Assembly: GCA_030844895.1 (NCBI GenBank)
Contig: CM061226.1
Span: 100,105,292 to 100,169,291 of the forward strand
From: Ambrosia x helenae
Taxonomy: Eukaryota; Streptophyta; Magnoliopsida; Asterales; Asteraceae
Direction of reading: 5' to 3'
Length of the DNA: 64,000 nucleotides
Position numbers and translations under genes: made by a program. The notes under the pieces are model-generated. The model saw nothing but the letters and a program-made list of their open reading frames with translations. It made no database searches and had not been told where the DNA came from. Positions 41,108 through 54,902 of the stretch are shown piece by piece (the stretch's first letter is position 1; each line of letters begins with the position of its first letter).

Positions 41108-43893
41108 TTTTCTTTGTTGATGGTCCTAGTTCATTAGACTAATAACAATTAATCGGTCATATTACAAGAATGTTTGGATTATAAATCATATCAACGTTCA
41201 AAGAAATGGAATACACACATGTAACTAAAAAATTATACTAATGTGTTATATAATTAGATTATTTTTATAAATGAAGTAAACTAAAGTATTATTACCTGTA
41301 AGATGTTATATAACAAGTGTCTTAAAATAATCTTCTATTGATAATCTCTAATTCATTTGGAGATAGTTCAAATAACATTGATAAAATGAGTCGAGAAGTA
41401 TTAAGGTTAATATTCTTTTTCAAATTTTTAATGTTTTTTCTTAAACTAAAAATGAGCAAATTGCTCAAACAAACATAACTAAAATTCAAACACTACAAAG
41501 CAAAAAATACAGCCCAAAAACTACAAAAAAGGCTAAACGGTCGGACACTTGTTTAGATAGACCATTAATAGACGTACATAGAAAAAGGTCAAATGCAATA
41601 AGAAACCAATATACTTTGTTAACACGGGCTCTGACCCATTTCAACACCCTTTCTCTTTTGTTCAAGAAACTGTGGTCAAAAGGAGACAAAAAGAAAGCAG
41701 CTGGAATACAAACCTAAAAAAATATAAGAATTCGTGTGAGTATAGCGACCTTGGTTTGAAAGAACCATTAAATGGGCTTGCAGTAGTCTGAAAGAAGTTA
41801 CCTTAAAGTGGGAGCTGATTGAACTCAGAGAGATTCAGAGGTGTTCTTAGGCTGAAATTAGGGAATGGTCTATCTTTAAAGTGGATGGTCCAACCTGTCA
41901 AGATGGAGAGTCCAAGAAAGTTGTGTAAGATCAAGTCAAAGCTCAAAATTGTAAGGGTAGTAACTATTTTGGTAAATCACAGATCTACTTTTTAAGTATA
42001 TATTTGTTTTTGAATATGTTTTGGTGCATGGTTTTATCACAATATCTTTATCTTTCCAAAAAACAAGAATCATAAAGTTGTTTGCATAATAAAAACAAGT
42101 GGCTCTGTATGTACAAGACTGCAAGGCTGTAGGACTTACAATATAAGATATGTGTTTATGTAATACATCGCTAACAGCATACATAAGAATATAAACCTAA
42201 CTCAATATGAAATAGATAGCAACCTATTCATTATCTTTTTATTTAACCTTTTATGACGCTATTAATTTAGTAACCTATGTTCTTACTCGGCAAATAAAAA
42301 AGGGTGTCCTAATTTAAGAGAAAATACCAATAAGCAAGGCCCTTAAAAATAAAGAGAAAAGCCATGAAAAAAAGCCAACCGGGGGTTGGTCAGTGAGGGG
42401 ATCCGTACGTGGTTTAATGGCTAGAGCAAGTGCACCGAGGCAGTTCTTTTCTTGTCGGATAGTTTGATTCACAGGTTTGGTCTGATAGATTGAAGTGTTG
42501 TACACCTGCATCCAATATCTAGCGAGACTCACAAGATAACCTGAGAGGAAGGGTAAAATAGCATTATATGACACTTGACTTTAGTCCCACAAAATACAAC
42601 ACCATCAGGTTAGTTGGCAATATTTTCAAAGTGACAAAATGAATTTGCATGTTGGTTGATATTTAGAAGAAATATTTCCATGCAACCATTTTATTGGTTC
42701 ACGGGTCTTGTAATCAAATCAACTATCATAAAAAGTCACAGGTTGGATCGGTTTCACAAGCCGACATCGTAATTATTTTTTGGACAAATAAAAAAATTAA
42801 TACTTTTTGGACAAAAGCGCCACAGGCGCTGAAGTGCAGCCCAGCGCTAGTTTTGTGTTGCGCCCTAAAGGCGCGTTTTCAAAATGATGCTGCCTTTTCA
42901 TATTAACATTAATGTAAACAATATGAGAAAGTGAATTATACTATATTACCCCATCGAAGAATGACTTCATCTTAGATTAAGTGTCTTTCTTCGGTTGACT
43001 TTTCCTCTTCGCTTGAAGTTCTTCGGCAAATTAGTCAAGTGCATCTGTTAGTATCTACAAGTCATATCATCTCTGAATACAATTCTTTGAGCTAACTATA
43101 AAATTCAAATAATACTTAGAAATTTAAAGCTAACCCTAGTCGAATAGGTTGTCTCATGTGTGGAAGGCAATAAAGCATTGAAACAATAATGCAGATAACC
43201 AGTCAAATGGATAAAAATCATAAAATAAAAATAATATCACTAAAAATGAAATGGGTTGCTTATACCAAAATGTAAATACTCACAATCGCCTAAGATCTTT
43301 TATCCAACAATTGAATATATTTGTAGAAGGCCTTCTTTAATTTAAACGTGTGTTGTCGGACCTTCATATCTCATAGCGAAATATATACGCTTGTCAAAGC
43401 GCAGGCGGATAGTCTGCAAAAATCATTTGAGAATAATTTCATACATGATAAAAAATAGTGAAAATTACCATATTAACCAACTTGACCAATAGTATTACAA
43501 TAACGACCTTGACTTTTTACAATTACCAAAGCAACCATCCGGCACCAACCGTCCCATTCCTGCGCCAAACCTAACGCTCCTGCAACATTTAAATTTCAAG
43601 CTCCTACGCCATATGGCGCATCATATTTGCGTTTTGCGCACCCCTAGCATGCTCCTACGCCATATATGTCGGCTACGGGGGTCTCCTGTGTCATTCTATA
43701 TCCATCAAAAATCCTATTAAAGTTCTTGTAGGATAGTTAACTAACTTTTAATCATTAATGAAAAGAAAAGTGAATGAATCAGTGGCCAGCAATAAAATCG
43801 ACATAACCAACACCATCAAAAATATACTTAGCAACACAATGGTCATAGTAACAAAAAATTACCTTGTCAGTTGACTATTTGAAAGATGTATTA
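41108..43893 (-). other. Single-copy Helitron body, decayed
   Basis: No long frame. The minus strand has a splice-acceptor-like TTTTTGCAG followed by RLRFDKRIYFAMRYEG (43340-43415) that may be an exon remnant. GC-rich words TACGCCATAT/GGCGCA repeat near 43605-43680. 42694-42906 (plus) is open by chance. Rep-domain motifs (HUH) were looked for and not seen. Confidence 0.5.
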
Positions 43894-45728
43894 TAACTGG
43901 TTACTCAAAAAACAATATAATCCCATTTGCTTCATACCCGTAAAGCACCAAAAAACATGAAGTCACAAAATTGAAAACAGTTAAAGCACAACTAAAGCCA
44001 TTATGCTTTAACTTCAAAGTTAAAAGAAAACTGCATATTTTTTTTCTAACCATTTATAAGTGCATATAACAATACAAAGAGTACCAAATTCAAAAAAATG
44101 GCCTTTAACAAAAAGTAAAAAAAATGGTCTTGAAGGATTATTACCTCTTGCCCTAAGTAGGACATCTGCGCACCTATTATCATGACTCTGTTTCAGTGCA
44201 TCAACTACATAACAACAACAAAAAAAACATTAAAAGCACACAAAAAAAGTTATCTTGTGGTGTTCTTAATATCGTGATTAATAACACAACTAATAATCAT
44301 TATGTACCTTATTTGAACCACATGCCATCAGAACCTATTCATTTAGCATGTTCTAATCCAGTCTGATCAACTAAATTCACTTAAAATGGATTTGAATTCT
44401 TTTGTTTATTTGAAAAGGCTGAAATCAATATCAAATGATAAGTCATACAACAATATAGTACAATACAGTGTGTTTGAATTTTAAAAGCTAGAAACTGTCA
44501 TGACAAGTTTGCACATAGCTAGAAACTTCCATTGCACAATAGAATATAAAAAAAGATGCATTTTATAATCATCCAAGTCGTCTTGAATAATCTTTAGAAT
44601 TGTTCTAGAATAATTATTTTGATTGTTTGTCATCCATAGCAAGGAATACCAAATCACAGATAGCAGGCCAGCAATCTACGTCTTGGATACTTGGTTGAAA
44701 CATTTTATCGAACAGTTGGTATGCATCTCTAAACCTTTCAGTTTTGAACAACACAATAAAAGTCATTAGGCTTGAATCATAAACGATATTTGAAACTTAC
44801 AATGATCCAATATCAACACTTAAAAATAAAATAAATACACATGGCTGAATCACCACCACCATGAAATAAAATTAGTGATTGCACTAAACGTTTATACACA
44901 GACTACAGAACAACATGAATAAAAGTGAGAAATTTCAAATCCAACATAAAATTCCCAAAACTTTGATTATATATGCAGTTGCTGGCTTTCAACTACTATT
45001 AAAAAGATCTACACCAATAACATAAATAACAATGTTAGGTCAAAAACAACTATTAAAAGGTCATACGAACCAGAACACATAACAAAAATATATATAAACG
45101 TTTATATCTGGTCGGATATTTAAGATCTTAGAAGATTTGACTAACTTATAACGAAATCAGATATAACAAGGCTAGTTACTACAGCTGAAATATTAAACTT
45201 CAGAGATAGTTATTAGGTTTTCAGATTTACATACGTTGTTATAGAAGCCCATAATAGCTCCCCATTTGTAGCAGGAACGTCACTATTAATCTACATCAAA
45301 GTCAACCTTTTAGTCATCCTTAGGGTGTTGAATATCGAAATAGTGTTCAGAATCATAAGAAAGTGTTACTTACCCTTGAAGAAGGTCGTAATCTTAGTTG
45401 ATCTGGTGAAATATTCATGGATCTGGTGAAATCATTATGAATCGTTTTGATGTTCTTGAGTCACCAGAGAGAAAGGGGACGGCGAATATGGGTTTGAAAT
45501 GTGAGGTATTTTATGAAACCCTAATCTAATCTGAATAATGATATTCGGTGTTTTATTTCATTAGCATGGTAGACTTGTACATGATGCATCAAAGCTTGCA
45601 CCTTTTAAAAGTTTAAGAGTTTTTATGCATGGGATCCTTGTACAACATGCTTTCTAGGCTTGTACATTTTGAAAAAGTGGCAAATGACCAAAGTTGCCCT
45701 TGCTATATGCATATTAATATAGTATAGA
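43894..45728 (-). repeat. Array unit 1 (innermost)
   Basis: 1835 bp. Diagnostic variant: AATATATATAAACG where others have ATATTTAAACG. Left of 43894 the sequence continues TTATAATACATC on the minus strand into the single-copy body, showing the native context of the junction. Confidence 0.95.
44614..44787 (-). pseudogene. PPR-like captured gene fragment (repeated in all eight units)
   Basis: Minus strand, about 58 codons ending in TAA at 44614-44616: IVYDSSLMTFIVLFK, then ERFRDAYQLFDKM, DCWPAICDLVFLAMDD. The VY..L..F...K..RF.DAY.LFDKM spacing resembles a pentatricopeptide repeat, an RNA-binding helical repeat of organelle proteins, but one partial repeat is weak evidence. The same frame lies at the same offset (about 720-893 from the unit start) in the other seven units; unit 7 has it frameshifted. 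Other exon-like pieces in the unit read NSDVPATNGELLWASITT (about 45235-45297, bounded by AG and GT) and NISPDQLRLRPSSR before a GTAAGT (about 45375-45420). The Helitron probably took up a spliced host gene fragment. Confidence 0.4.
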
Positions 45729-47563
45729 TAACTGGTTACTCAAAAAACAATATAATCCCATTTGCTTCATACCCGTAAAGCACCAAAAAACATGAAGTCA
45801 CAAAATTGAAAACAGTTAAAGCACAACTAAAGCCATTATGCTTTAACTTCAAAGTTAAAAGAAAACTGCATATTTTTTTTCTAACCATTTATAAGTGCAT
45901 ATAACAATACAAAGAGTACCAAATTCAAAAAAATGGCCTTTAACAAAAAGTAAAAAAAATGGTCTTGAAGGATTATTACCTCTTGCCCTAAGTAGGACAT
46001 CTGCGCACCTATTATCATGACTCTGTTTCAGTGCATCAACTACATAACAACAACAAAAAAAACATTAAAAGCACACAAAAAAAGTTATCTTGTGGTGTTC
46101 TTAATATCGTGATTAATAACACAACTAATAATCATTATGTACCTTATTTGAACCACATGCCATCAGAACCTATTCATTTAGCATGTTCTAATCCAGTCTG
46201 ATCAACTAAATTCACTTAAAATGGATTTGAATTCTTTTGTTTATTTGAAAAGGCTGAAATCAATATCAAATGATAAGTCATACAACAATATAGTACAATA
46301 CAGTGTGTTTGAATTTTAAAAGCTAGAAACTGTCATGACAAGTTTGCACATAGCTAGAAACTTCCATTGCACAATAGAATATAAAAAAAGATGCATTTTA
46401 TAATCATCCAAGTCGTCTTGAATAATCTTTAGAATTGTTCTAGAATAATTATTTTGATTGTTTGTCATCCATAGCAAGGAATACCAAATCACAGATAGCA
46501 GGCCAGCAATCTACGTCTTGGATACTTGGTTGAAACATTTTATCGAACAGTTGGTATGCATCTCTAAACCTTTCAGTTTTGAACAACACAATAAAAGTCA
46601 TTAGGCTTGAATCATAAACGATATTTGAAACTTACAATGATCCAATATCAACACTTAAAAATAAAATAAATACACATGGCTGAATCACCACCACCATGAA
46701 ATAAAATTAGTGATTGCACTAAACGTTTATACACAGACTACAGAACAACATGAATAAAAGTGAGAAATTTCAAATCCAACATAAAATTCCCAAAACTTTG
46801 ATTATATATGCAGTTGCTGGCTTTCAACTACTATTAAAAAGATCTACACCAATAACATAAATAACAATGTTAGGTCAAAAACAACTATTAAAAGGTCATA
46901 CGAACCAGAACACATAACAAAAATATATTTAAACGTTTATATCTGGTCGGATATTTAAGATCTTAGAAGATTTGACTAACTTATAACGAAATCAGATATA
47001 ACAAGGCTAGTTACTACAGCTGAAATATTAAACTTCAGAGATAGTTATTAGGTTTTCAGATTTACATACGTTGTTATAGAAGCCCATAATAGCTCCCCAT
47101 TTGTAGCAGGAACGTCACTATTAATCTACATCAAAGTCAACCTTTTAGTCATCCTTAGGGTGTTGAATATCGAAATAGTGTTCAGAATCATAAGAAAGTG
47201 TTACTTACCCTTGAAGAAGGTCGTAATCTTAGTTGATCTGGTGAAATATTCATGGATCTGGTGAAATCATTATGAATCGTTTTGATGTTCTTGAGTCACC
47301 AGAGAGAAAGGGGACGGCGAATATGGGTTTGAAATGTGAGGTATTTTATGAAACCCTAATCTAATCTGAATAATGATATTCGGTGTTTTATTTCATTAGC
47401 ATGGTAGACTTGTACATGATGCATCAAAGCTTGCACCTTTTAAAAGTTTAAGAGTTTTTATGCATGGGATCCTTGTACAACATGCTTTCTAGGCTTGTAC
47501 ATTTTGAAAAAGTGGCAAATGACCAAAGTTGCCCTTGCTATATGCATATTAATATAGTATAGA
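45729..47563 (-). repeat. Array unit 2
   Basis: 1835 bp. It carries the common form at every variable site I compared. Confidence 0.95.
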
Positions 47564-49397
47564 TAACTGGTTACTCAAAAAACAATATAATCCCATTTGC
47601 TTCATACCCGTAAAGCACCAAAAAACATGAAGTCACAAAATTGAAAACAGTTAAAGCACAACTAAAGCCATTATGCTTTAACTTCAAAGTTAAAAGAAAA
47701 CTGCATATTTTTTTTCTAACCATTTATAAGTGCATATAACAATACAAAGAGTACCAAATTCAAAAAAATGGCCTTTAACAAAAAGTAAAAAAAATGGTCT
47801 TGAAGGATTATTACCTCTTGCCCTAAGTAGGACATCTGCGCACCTATTATCATGACTCTGTTTCAGTGCATCAACTACATAACAACAACAAAAAAAACAT
47901 TAAAAGCACACAAAAAAAGTTATCTTGTGGTGTTCTTAATATCGTGATTAATAACACAACTAATAATCATTATGTACCTTATTTGAACCACATGCCATCA
48001 GAACCTATTCATTTAGCATGTTCTAATCCAGTCTGATCAACTAAATTCACTTAAAATGGATTTGAATTCTTTTGTTTATTTGAAAAGGCTGAAATCAATA
48101 TCAAATGATAAGTCATACAACAATATAGTACAATACAGTGTGTTTGAATTTTAAAAGCTAGAAACTGTCATGACAAGTTTGCACATAGCTAGAAACTTCC
48201 ATTGCACAATAGAATATAAAAAAAGATGCATTTTATAATCATCCAAGTCGTCTTGAATAATCTTTAGAATTGTTCTAGAATAATTATTTTGATTGTTTGT
48301 CATCCATAGCAAGGAATACCAAATCACAGATAGCAGGCCAGCAATCTACGTCTTGGATACTTGGTTGAAACATTTTATCGAACAGTTGGTATGCATCTCT
48401 AAACCTTTCAGTTTTGAACAACACAATAAAAGTCATTAGGCTTGAATCATAAACGATATTTGAAACTTACAATGATCCAATATCAACACTTAAAAATAAA
48501 ATAAATACACATGGCTGAATCACCACCACCATGAAATAAAATTAGTGATTGCACTAAACGTTTATACACAGACTACAGAACAACATGAATAAAAGTGAGA
48601 AATTTCAAATCCAACATAAAATTCCCAAAACTTTGATTATATATGCAGTTGCTGGCTTTCAACTACTATTAAAAAGATCTACACCAATAACATAAATAAC
48701 AATGTTAGGTCAAAAACAACTATTAAAAGGTCATACGAACCAGAACACATAACAAAAATATATTTAAACGTTTATATCTGGTCGGATATTTAAGATCTTA
48801 GAAGATTTGACTAACTTATAACGAAATCAGATATAACAAGGCTAGTTACTACAGCTGAAATATTAAACTTCAGAGATAGTTATTAGGTTTTCAGATTTAC
48901 ATACGTTGTTATAGAAGCCCATAATAGCTCCCCATTTGTAGCGGAACGTCACTATTAATCTACATCAAAGTCAACCTTTTAGTCATCCTTAGGGTGTTGA
49001 ATATCGAAATAGTGTTCAGAATCATAAGAAAGTGTTACTTACCCTTGAAGAAGGTCGTAATCTTAGTTGATCTGGTGAAATATTCATGGATCTGGTGAAA
49101 TCATTATGAATCGTTTTGATGTTCTTGAGTCACCAGAGAGAAAGGGGACGGCGAATATGGGTTTGAAATGTGAGGTATTTTATGAAACCCTAATCTAATC
49201 TGAATAATGATATTCGGTGTTTTATTTCATTAGCATGGTAGACTTGTACATGATGCATCAAAGCTTGCACCTTTTAAAAGTTTAAGAGTTTTTATGCATG
49301 GGATCCTTGTACAACATGCTTTCTAGGCTTGTACATTTTGAAAAAGTGGCAAATGACCAAAGTTGCCCTTGCTATATGCATATTAATATAGTATAGA
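47564..49397 (-). repeat. Array unit 3
   Basis: 1834 bp. It shares with units 4 and 5 a one-base deletion (GTAGCGGAACG for GTAGCAGGAACG). Confidence 0.95.
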
Positions 49398-51232
49398 TAA
49401 CTGGTTACTCAAAAAACAATATAATCCCATTTGCTTCATACCCGTAAAGCACCAAAAAACATGAAGTCACAAAATTGAAAACAGTTAAAGCACAACTAAA
49501 GCCATTATGCTTTAACTTCAAAGTTAAAAGAAAACTGCATATTTTTTTTCTAACCATTTATAAGTGCATATAACAATACAAAGAGTACCAAATTCAAAAA
49601 AATGGCCTTTAACAAAAAGTAAAAAAAAATGGTCTTGAAGGATTATTACCTCTTGCCCTAAGTAGGACATCTGGGCACCTATTATCATGACTCTGTTTCA
49701 GTGCATCAACTACATAACAACAACAAAAAAAACATTAAAAGCACACAAAAAAAGTTATCTTGTGGTGTTCTTAATATCGTGATTAATAACACAACTAATA
49801 ATCATTATGTACCTTATTTGAACCACATGCCATCAGAACCTATTCATTTAGCATGTTCTAATCCAGTCTGATCAACTAAATTCACTTAAAATGGATTTGA
49901 ATTCTTTTGTTTATTTGAAAAGGCTGAAATCAATATCAAATGATAAGTCATACAACAATATAGTACAATACAGTGTGTTTGAATTTTAAAAGCTAGAAAC
50001 TGTCATGACAAGTTTGCACATAGCTAGAAACTTCCATTGCACAATAGAATATAAAAAAAGATGCATTTTATAATCATCCAAGTCGTCTTGAATAATCTTT
50101 AGAATTGTTCTAGAATAATTATTTTGATTGTTTGTCATCCATAGCAAGGAATACCAAATCACAGATAGCAGGCCAGCAATCTACGTCTTGGATACTTGGT
50201 TGAAACATTTTATCGAACAGTTGGTATGCATCTCTAAACCTTTCAGTTTTGAACAACACAATAAAAGTCATTAGGCTTGAATCATAAACGATATTTGAAA
50301 CTTACAATGATCCAATATCAACACTTAAAAATAAAATAAATACACATGGCTGAATCACCACCACCATGAAATAAAATTAGTGATTGCACTAAACGTTTAT
50401 ACACAGACTACAGAACAACATGAATAAAAGTGAGAAATTTCAAATCCAACATAAAATTCCCAAAACTTTGATTATATATGCAGTTGCTGGCTTTCAACTA
50501 CTATTAAAAAGATCTACACCAATAACATAAATAACAATGTTAGGTCAAAAACAACTATTAAAAGGTCATACGAACCAGAACACATAACAAAAATATATTT
50601 AAACGTTTATATCTGGTCGGATATTTAAGATCTTAGAAGATTTGACTAACTTATAACGAAATCAGATATAACAAGGCTAGTTACTACAGCTGAAATATTA
50701 AACTTCAGAGATAGTTATTAGGTTTTCAGATTTACATACGTTGTTATAGAAGCCCATAATAGCTCCCCATTTGTAGCGGAACGTCACTATTAATCTACAT
50801 CAAAGTCAACCTTTTAGTCATCCTTAGGGTGTTGAATATCGAAATAGTGTTCAGAATCATAAGAAAGTGTTACTTACCCTTGAAGAAGGTCGTAATCTTA
50901 GTTGATCTGGTGAAATATTCATGGATCTGGTGAAATCATTATGAATCGTTTTGATGTTCTTGAGTCACCAGAGAGAAAGGGGACGGCGAATATGGGTTTG
51001 AAATGTGAGGTATTTTATGAAACCCTAATCTAATCTGAATAATGATATTCGGTGTTTTATTTCATTAGCATGGTAGACTTGTACATGATGCATCAAAGCT
51101 TGCACCTTTTAAAAGTTTAAGAGTTTTTATGCATGGGATCCTTGTACAACATGCTTTCTAGGCTTGTACATTTTGAAAAAGTGGCAAATGACCAAAGTTG
51201 CCCTTGCTATATGCATATTAATATAGTATAGA
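49398..51232 (-). repeat. Array unit 4
   Basis: 1835 bp. It shares the GCGGAACG deletion with units 3 and 5, and with unit 5 an extra A in the A run near 49621 and CTGGGCACC in place of CTGCGCACC. Confidence 0.95.
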
Positions 51233-53067
51233 TAACTGGTTACTCAAAAAACAATATAATCCCATTTGCTTCATACCCGTAAAGCACCAAAAAACATGAA
51301 GTCACAAAATTGAAAACAGTTAAAGCACAACTAAAGCCATTATGCTTTAACTTCAAAGTTAAAAGAAAACTGCATATTTTTTTTCTAACCATTTATAAGT
51401 GCATATAACAATACAAAGAGTACCAAATTCAAAAAAATGGCCTTTAACAAAAAGTAAAAAAAAATGGTCTTGAAGGATTATTACCTCTTGCCCTAAGTAG
51501 GACATCTGGGCACCTATTATCATGACTCTGTTTCAGTGCATCAACTACATAACAACAACAAAAAAAACATTAAAAGCACACAAAAAAAGTTATCTTGTGG
51601 TGTTCTTAATATCGTGATTAATAACACAACTAATAATCATTATGTACCTTATTTGAACCACATGCCATCAGAACCTATTCATTTAGCATGTTCTAATCCA
51701 GTCTGATCAACTAAATTCACTTAAAATGGATTTGAATTCTTTTGTTTATTTGAAAAGGCTGAAATCAATATCAAATGATAAGTCATACAACAATATAGTA
51801 CAATACAGTGTGTTTGAATTTTAAAAGCTAGAAACTGTCATGACAAGTTTGCACATAGCTAGAAACTTCCATTGCACAATAGAATATAAAAAAAGATGCA
51901 TTTTATAATCATCCAAGTCGTCTTGAATAATCTTTAGAATTGTTCTAGAATAATTATTTTGATTGTTTGTCATCCATAGCAAGGAATACCAAATCACAGA
52001 TAGCAGGCCAGCAATCTACGTCTTGGATACTTGGTTGAAACATTTTATCGAACAGTTGGTATGCATCTCTAAACCTTTCAGTTTTGAACAACACAATAAA
52101 AGTCATTAGGCTTGAATCATAAACGATATTTGAAACTTACAATGATCCAATATCAACACTTAAAAATAAAATAAATACACATGGCTGAATCACCACCACC
52201 ATGAAATAAAATTAGTGATTGCACTAAACGTTTATACACAGACTACAGAACAACATGAATAAAAGTGAGAAATTTCAAATCCAACATAAAATTCCCAAAA
52301 CTTTGATTATATATGCAGTTGCTGGCTTTCAACTACTATTAAAAAGATCTACACCAATAACATAAATAACAATGTTAGGTCAAAAACAACTATTAAAAGG
52401 TCATACGAACCAGAACACATAACAAAAATATATTTAAACGTTTATATCTGGTCGGATATTTAAGATCTTAGAAGATTTGACTAACTTATAACGAAATCAG
52501 ATATAACAAGGCTAGTTACTACAGCTGAAATATTAAACTTCAGAGATAGTTATTAGGTTTTCAGATTTACATACGTTGTTATAGAAGCCCATAATAGCTC
52601 CCCATTTGTAGCGGAACGTCACTATTAATCTACATCAAAGTCAACCTTTTAGTCATCCTTAGGGTGTTGAATATCGAAATAGTGTTCAGAATCATAAGAA
52701 AGTGTTACTTACCCTTGAAGAAGGTCGTAATCTTAGTTGATCTGGTGAAATATTCATGGATCTGGTGAAATCATTATGAATCGTTTTGATGTTCTTGAGT
52801 CACCAGAGAGAAAGGGGACGGCGAATATGGGTTTGAAATGTGAGGTATTTTATGAAACCCTAATCTAATCTGAATAATGATATTCGGTGTTTTATTTCAT
52901 TAGCATGGTAGACTTGTACATGATGCATCAAAGCTTGCACCTTTTAAAAGTTTAAGAGTTTTTATGCATGGGATCCTTGTACAACATGCTTTCTAGGCTT
53001 GTACATTTTGAAAAAGTGGCAAATGACCAAAGTTGCCCTTGCTATATGCATATTAATATAGTATAGA
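51233..53067 (-). repeat. Array unit 5
   Basis: 1835 bp. Same three diagnostic variants as unit 4; apparently its sister copy. Confidence 0.95.
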
Positions 53068-54902
53068 TAACTGGTTACTCAAAAAACAATATAATCCCAT
53101 TTGCTTCATACCCGTAAAGCACCAAAAAACATGAAGTCACAAAATTGAAAACAGTTAAAGCACAACTAAAGCCATTATGCTTTAACTTCAAAGTTAAAAG
53201 AAAACTGCATATTTTTTTTCTAACCATTTATAAGTGCATATAACAATACAAAGAGTACCAAATTCAAAAAAATGGCCTTTAACAAAAAGTAAAAAAAATG
53301 GTCTTGAAGGATTATTACCTCTTGCCCTAAGTAGGACATCTGCGCACCTATTATCATGACTCTGTTTCAGTGCATCAACTACATAACAACAACAAAAAAA
53401 ACATTAAAAGCACACAAAAAAAGTTATATTGTGGTGTTCTTAATATCGTGATTAATAACACAACTAATAATCATTATGTACCTTATTTGAACCACATGCC
53501 ATCAGAACCTATTCATTTAGCATGTTCTAATCCAGTCTGATCAACTAAATTCACTTAAAATGGATTTGAATTCTTTTGTTTATTTGAAAAGGCTGAAATC
53601 AATATCAAATGATAAGTCATACAACAATATAGTACAATACAGTGTGTTTGAATTTTAAAAGCTAGAAACTGTCATGACAAGTTTGCACATAGCTAGAAAC
53701 TTCCATTGCACAATAGAATATAAAAAAAGATGCATTTTATAATCATCCAAGTCGTCTTGAATAATCTTTAGAATTGTTCTAGAATAATTATTTTGATTGT
53801 TTGTCATCCATAGCAAGGAATACCAAATCACAGATAGCAGGCCAGCAATCTACGTCTTGGATACTTGGTTGAAACATTTTATCGAACAGTTGGTATGCAT
53901 CTCTAAACCTTTCAGTTTTGAACAACACAATAAAAGTCATTAGGCTTGAATCATAAACGATATTTGAAACTTACAATGATCCAATATCAACACTTAAAAA
54001 TAAAATAAATACACATGGCTGAATCACCACCACCATGAAATAAAATTAGTGATTGCACTAAACGTTTATACACAGACTACAGAACAACATGAATAAAAGT
54101 GAGAAATTTCAAATCCAACATAAAATTCCCAAAACTTTGATTATATATGCAGTTGCTGGCTTTCAACTACTATTAAAAAGATCTACACCAATAACATAAA
54201 TAACAATGTTAGGTCAAAAACAACTATTAAAAGGTCATACGAACCAGAACACATAACAAAAATATATGTAAACGTTTATATCTGGTCGGATATTTAAGAT
54301 CTTAGAAGATTTGACTAACTTATAACGAAATCAGATATAACAAGGCTAGTTACTACAGCTGAAATATTAAACTTCAGAGATAGTTATTAGGTTTTCAGAT
54401 TTACATACGTTGTTATAGAAGCCCATAATAGCTCCCCATTTGTAGCAGGAACGTCACTATTAATCTACATCAAAGTCAACCTTTTAGTCATCCTTAGGGT
54501 GTTGAATATCGAAATAGTGTTCAGAATCATAAGAAAGTGTTACTTACCCTTGAAGAAGGTCGTAATCTTAGTTGATCTGGTGAAATATTCATGGATCTGG
54601 TGAAATCATTATGAATCGTTTTGATGTTCTTGAGTCACCAGAGAGAAAGGGGACGGCGAATATGGGTTTGAAATGTGAGGTATTTTATGAAACCCTAATC
54701 TAATCTGAATAATGATATTCGGTGTTTTATTTCATTAGCATGGTAGACTTGTACATGATGCATCAAAGCTTGCACCTTTTAAAAGTTTAAGAGTTTTTAT
54801 GCATGGGAACCTTGTACAACATGCTTTCTAGGCTTGTACATTTTGAAAAAGTGGCAAATGACCAAAGTTGCCCTTGCTATATGCATATTAATATAGTATA
54901 GA
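53068..54902 (-). repeat. Array unit 6
   Basis: 1835 bp. Private TTATATTGTGG and ATATGTAAACG; shares GGGAACCTTG with unit 7. Confidence 0.95.

Noticed and set aside
42395..42500. tRNA-like GTGGTTTAATGGCTAGAGC with GTTTGATTC
   Set aside because: Box A-like word is present but the spacing and the acceptor stem do not fit a tRNA, and no target duplication or A tail supports a SINE.
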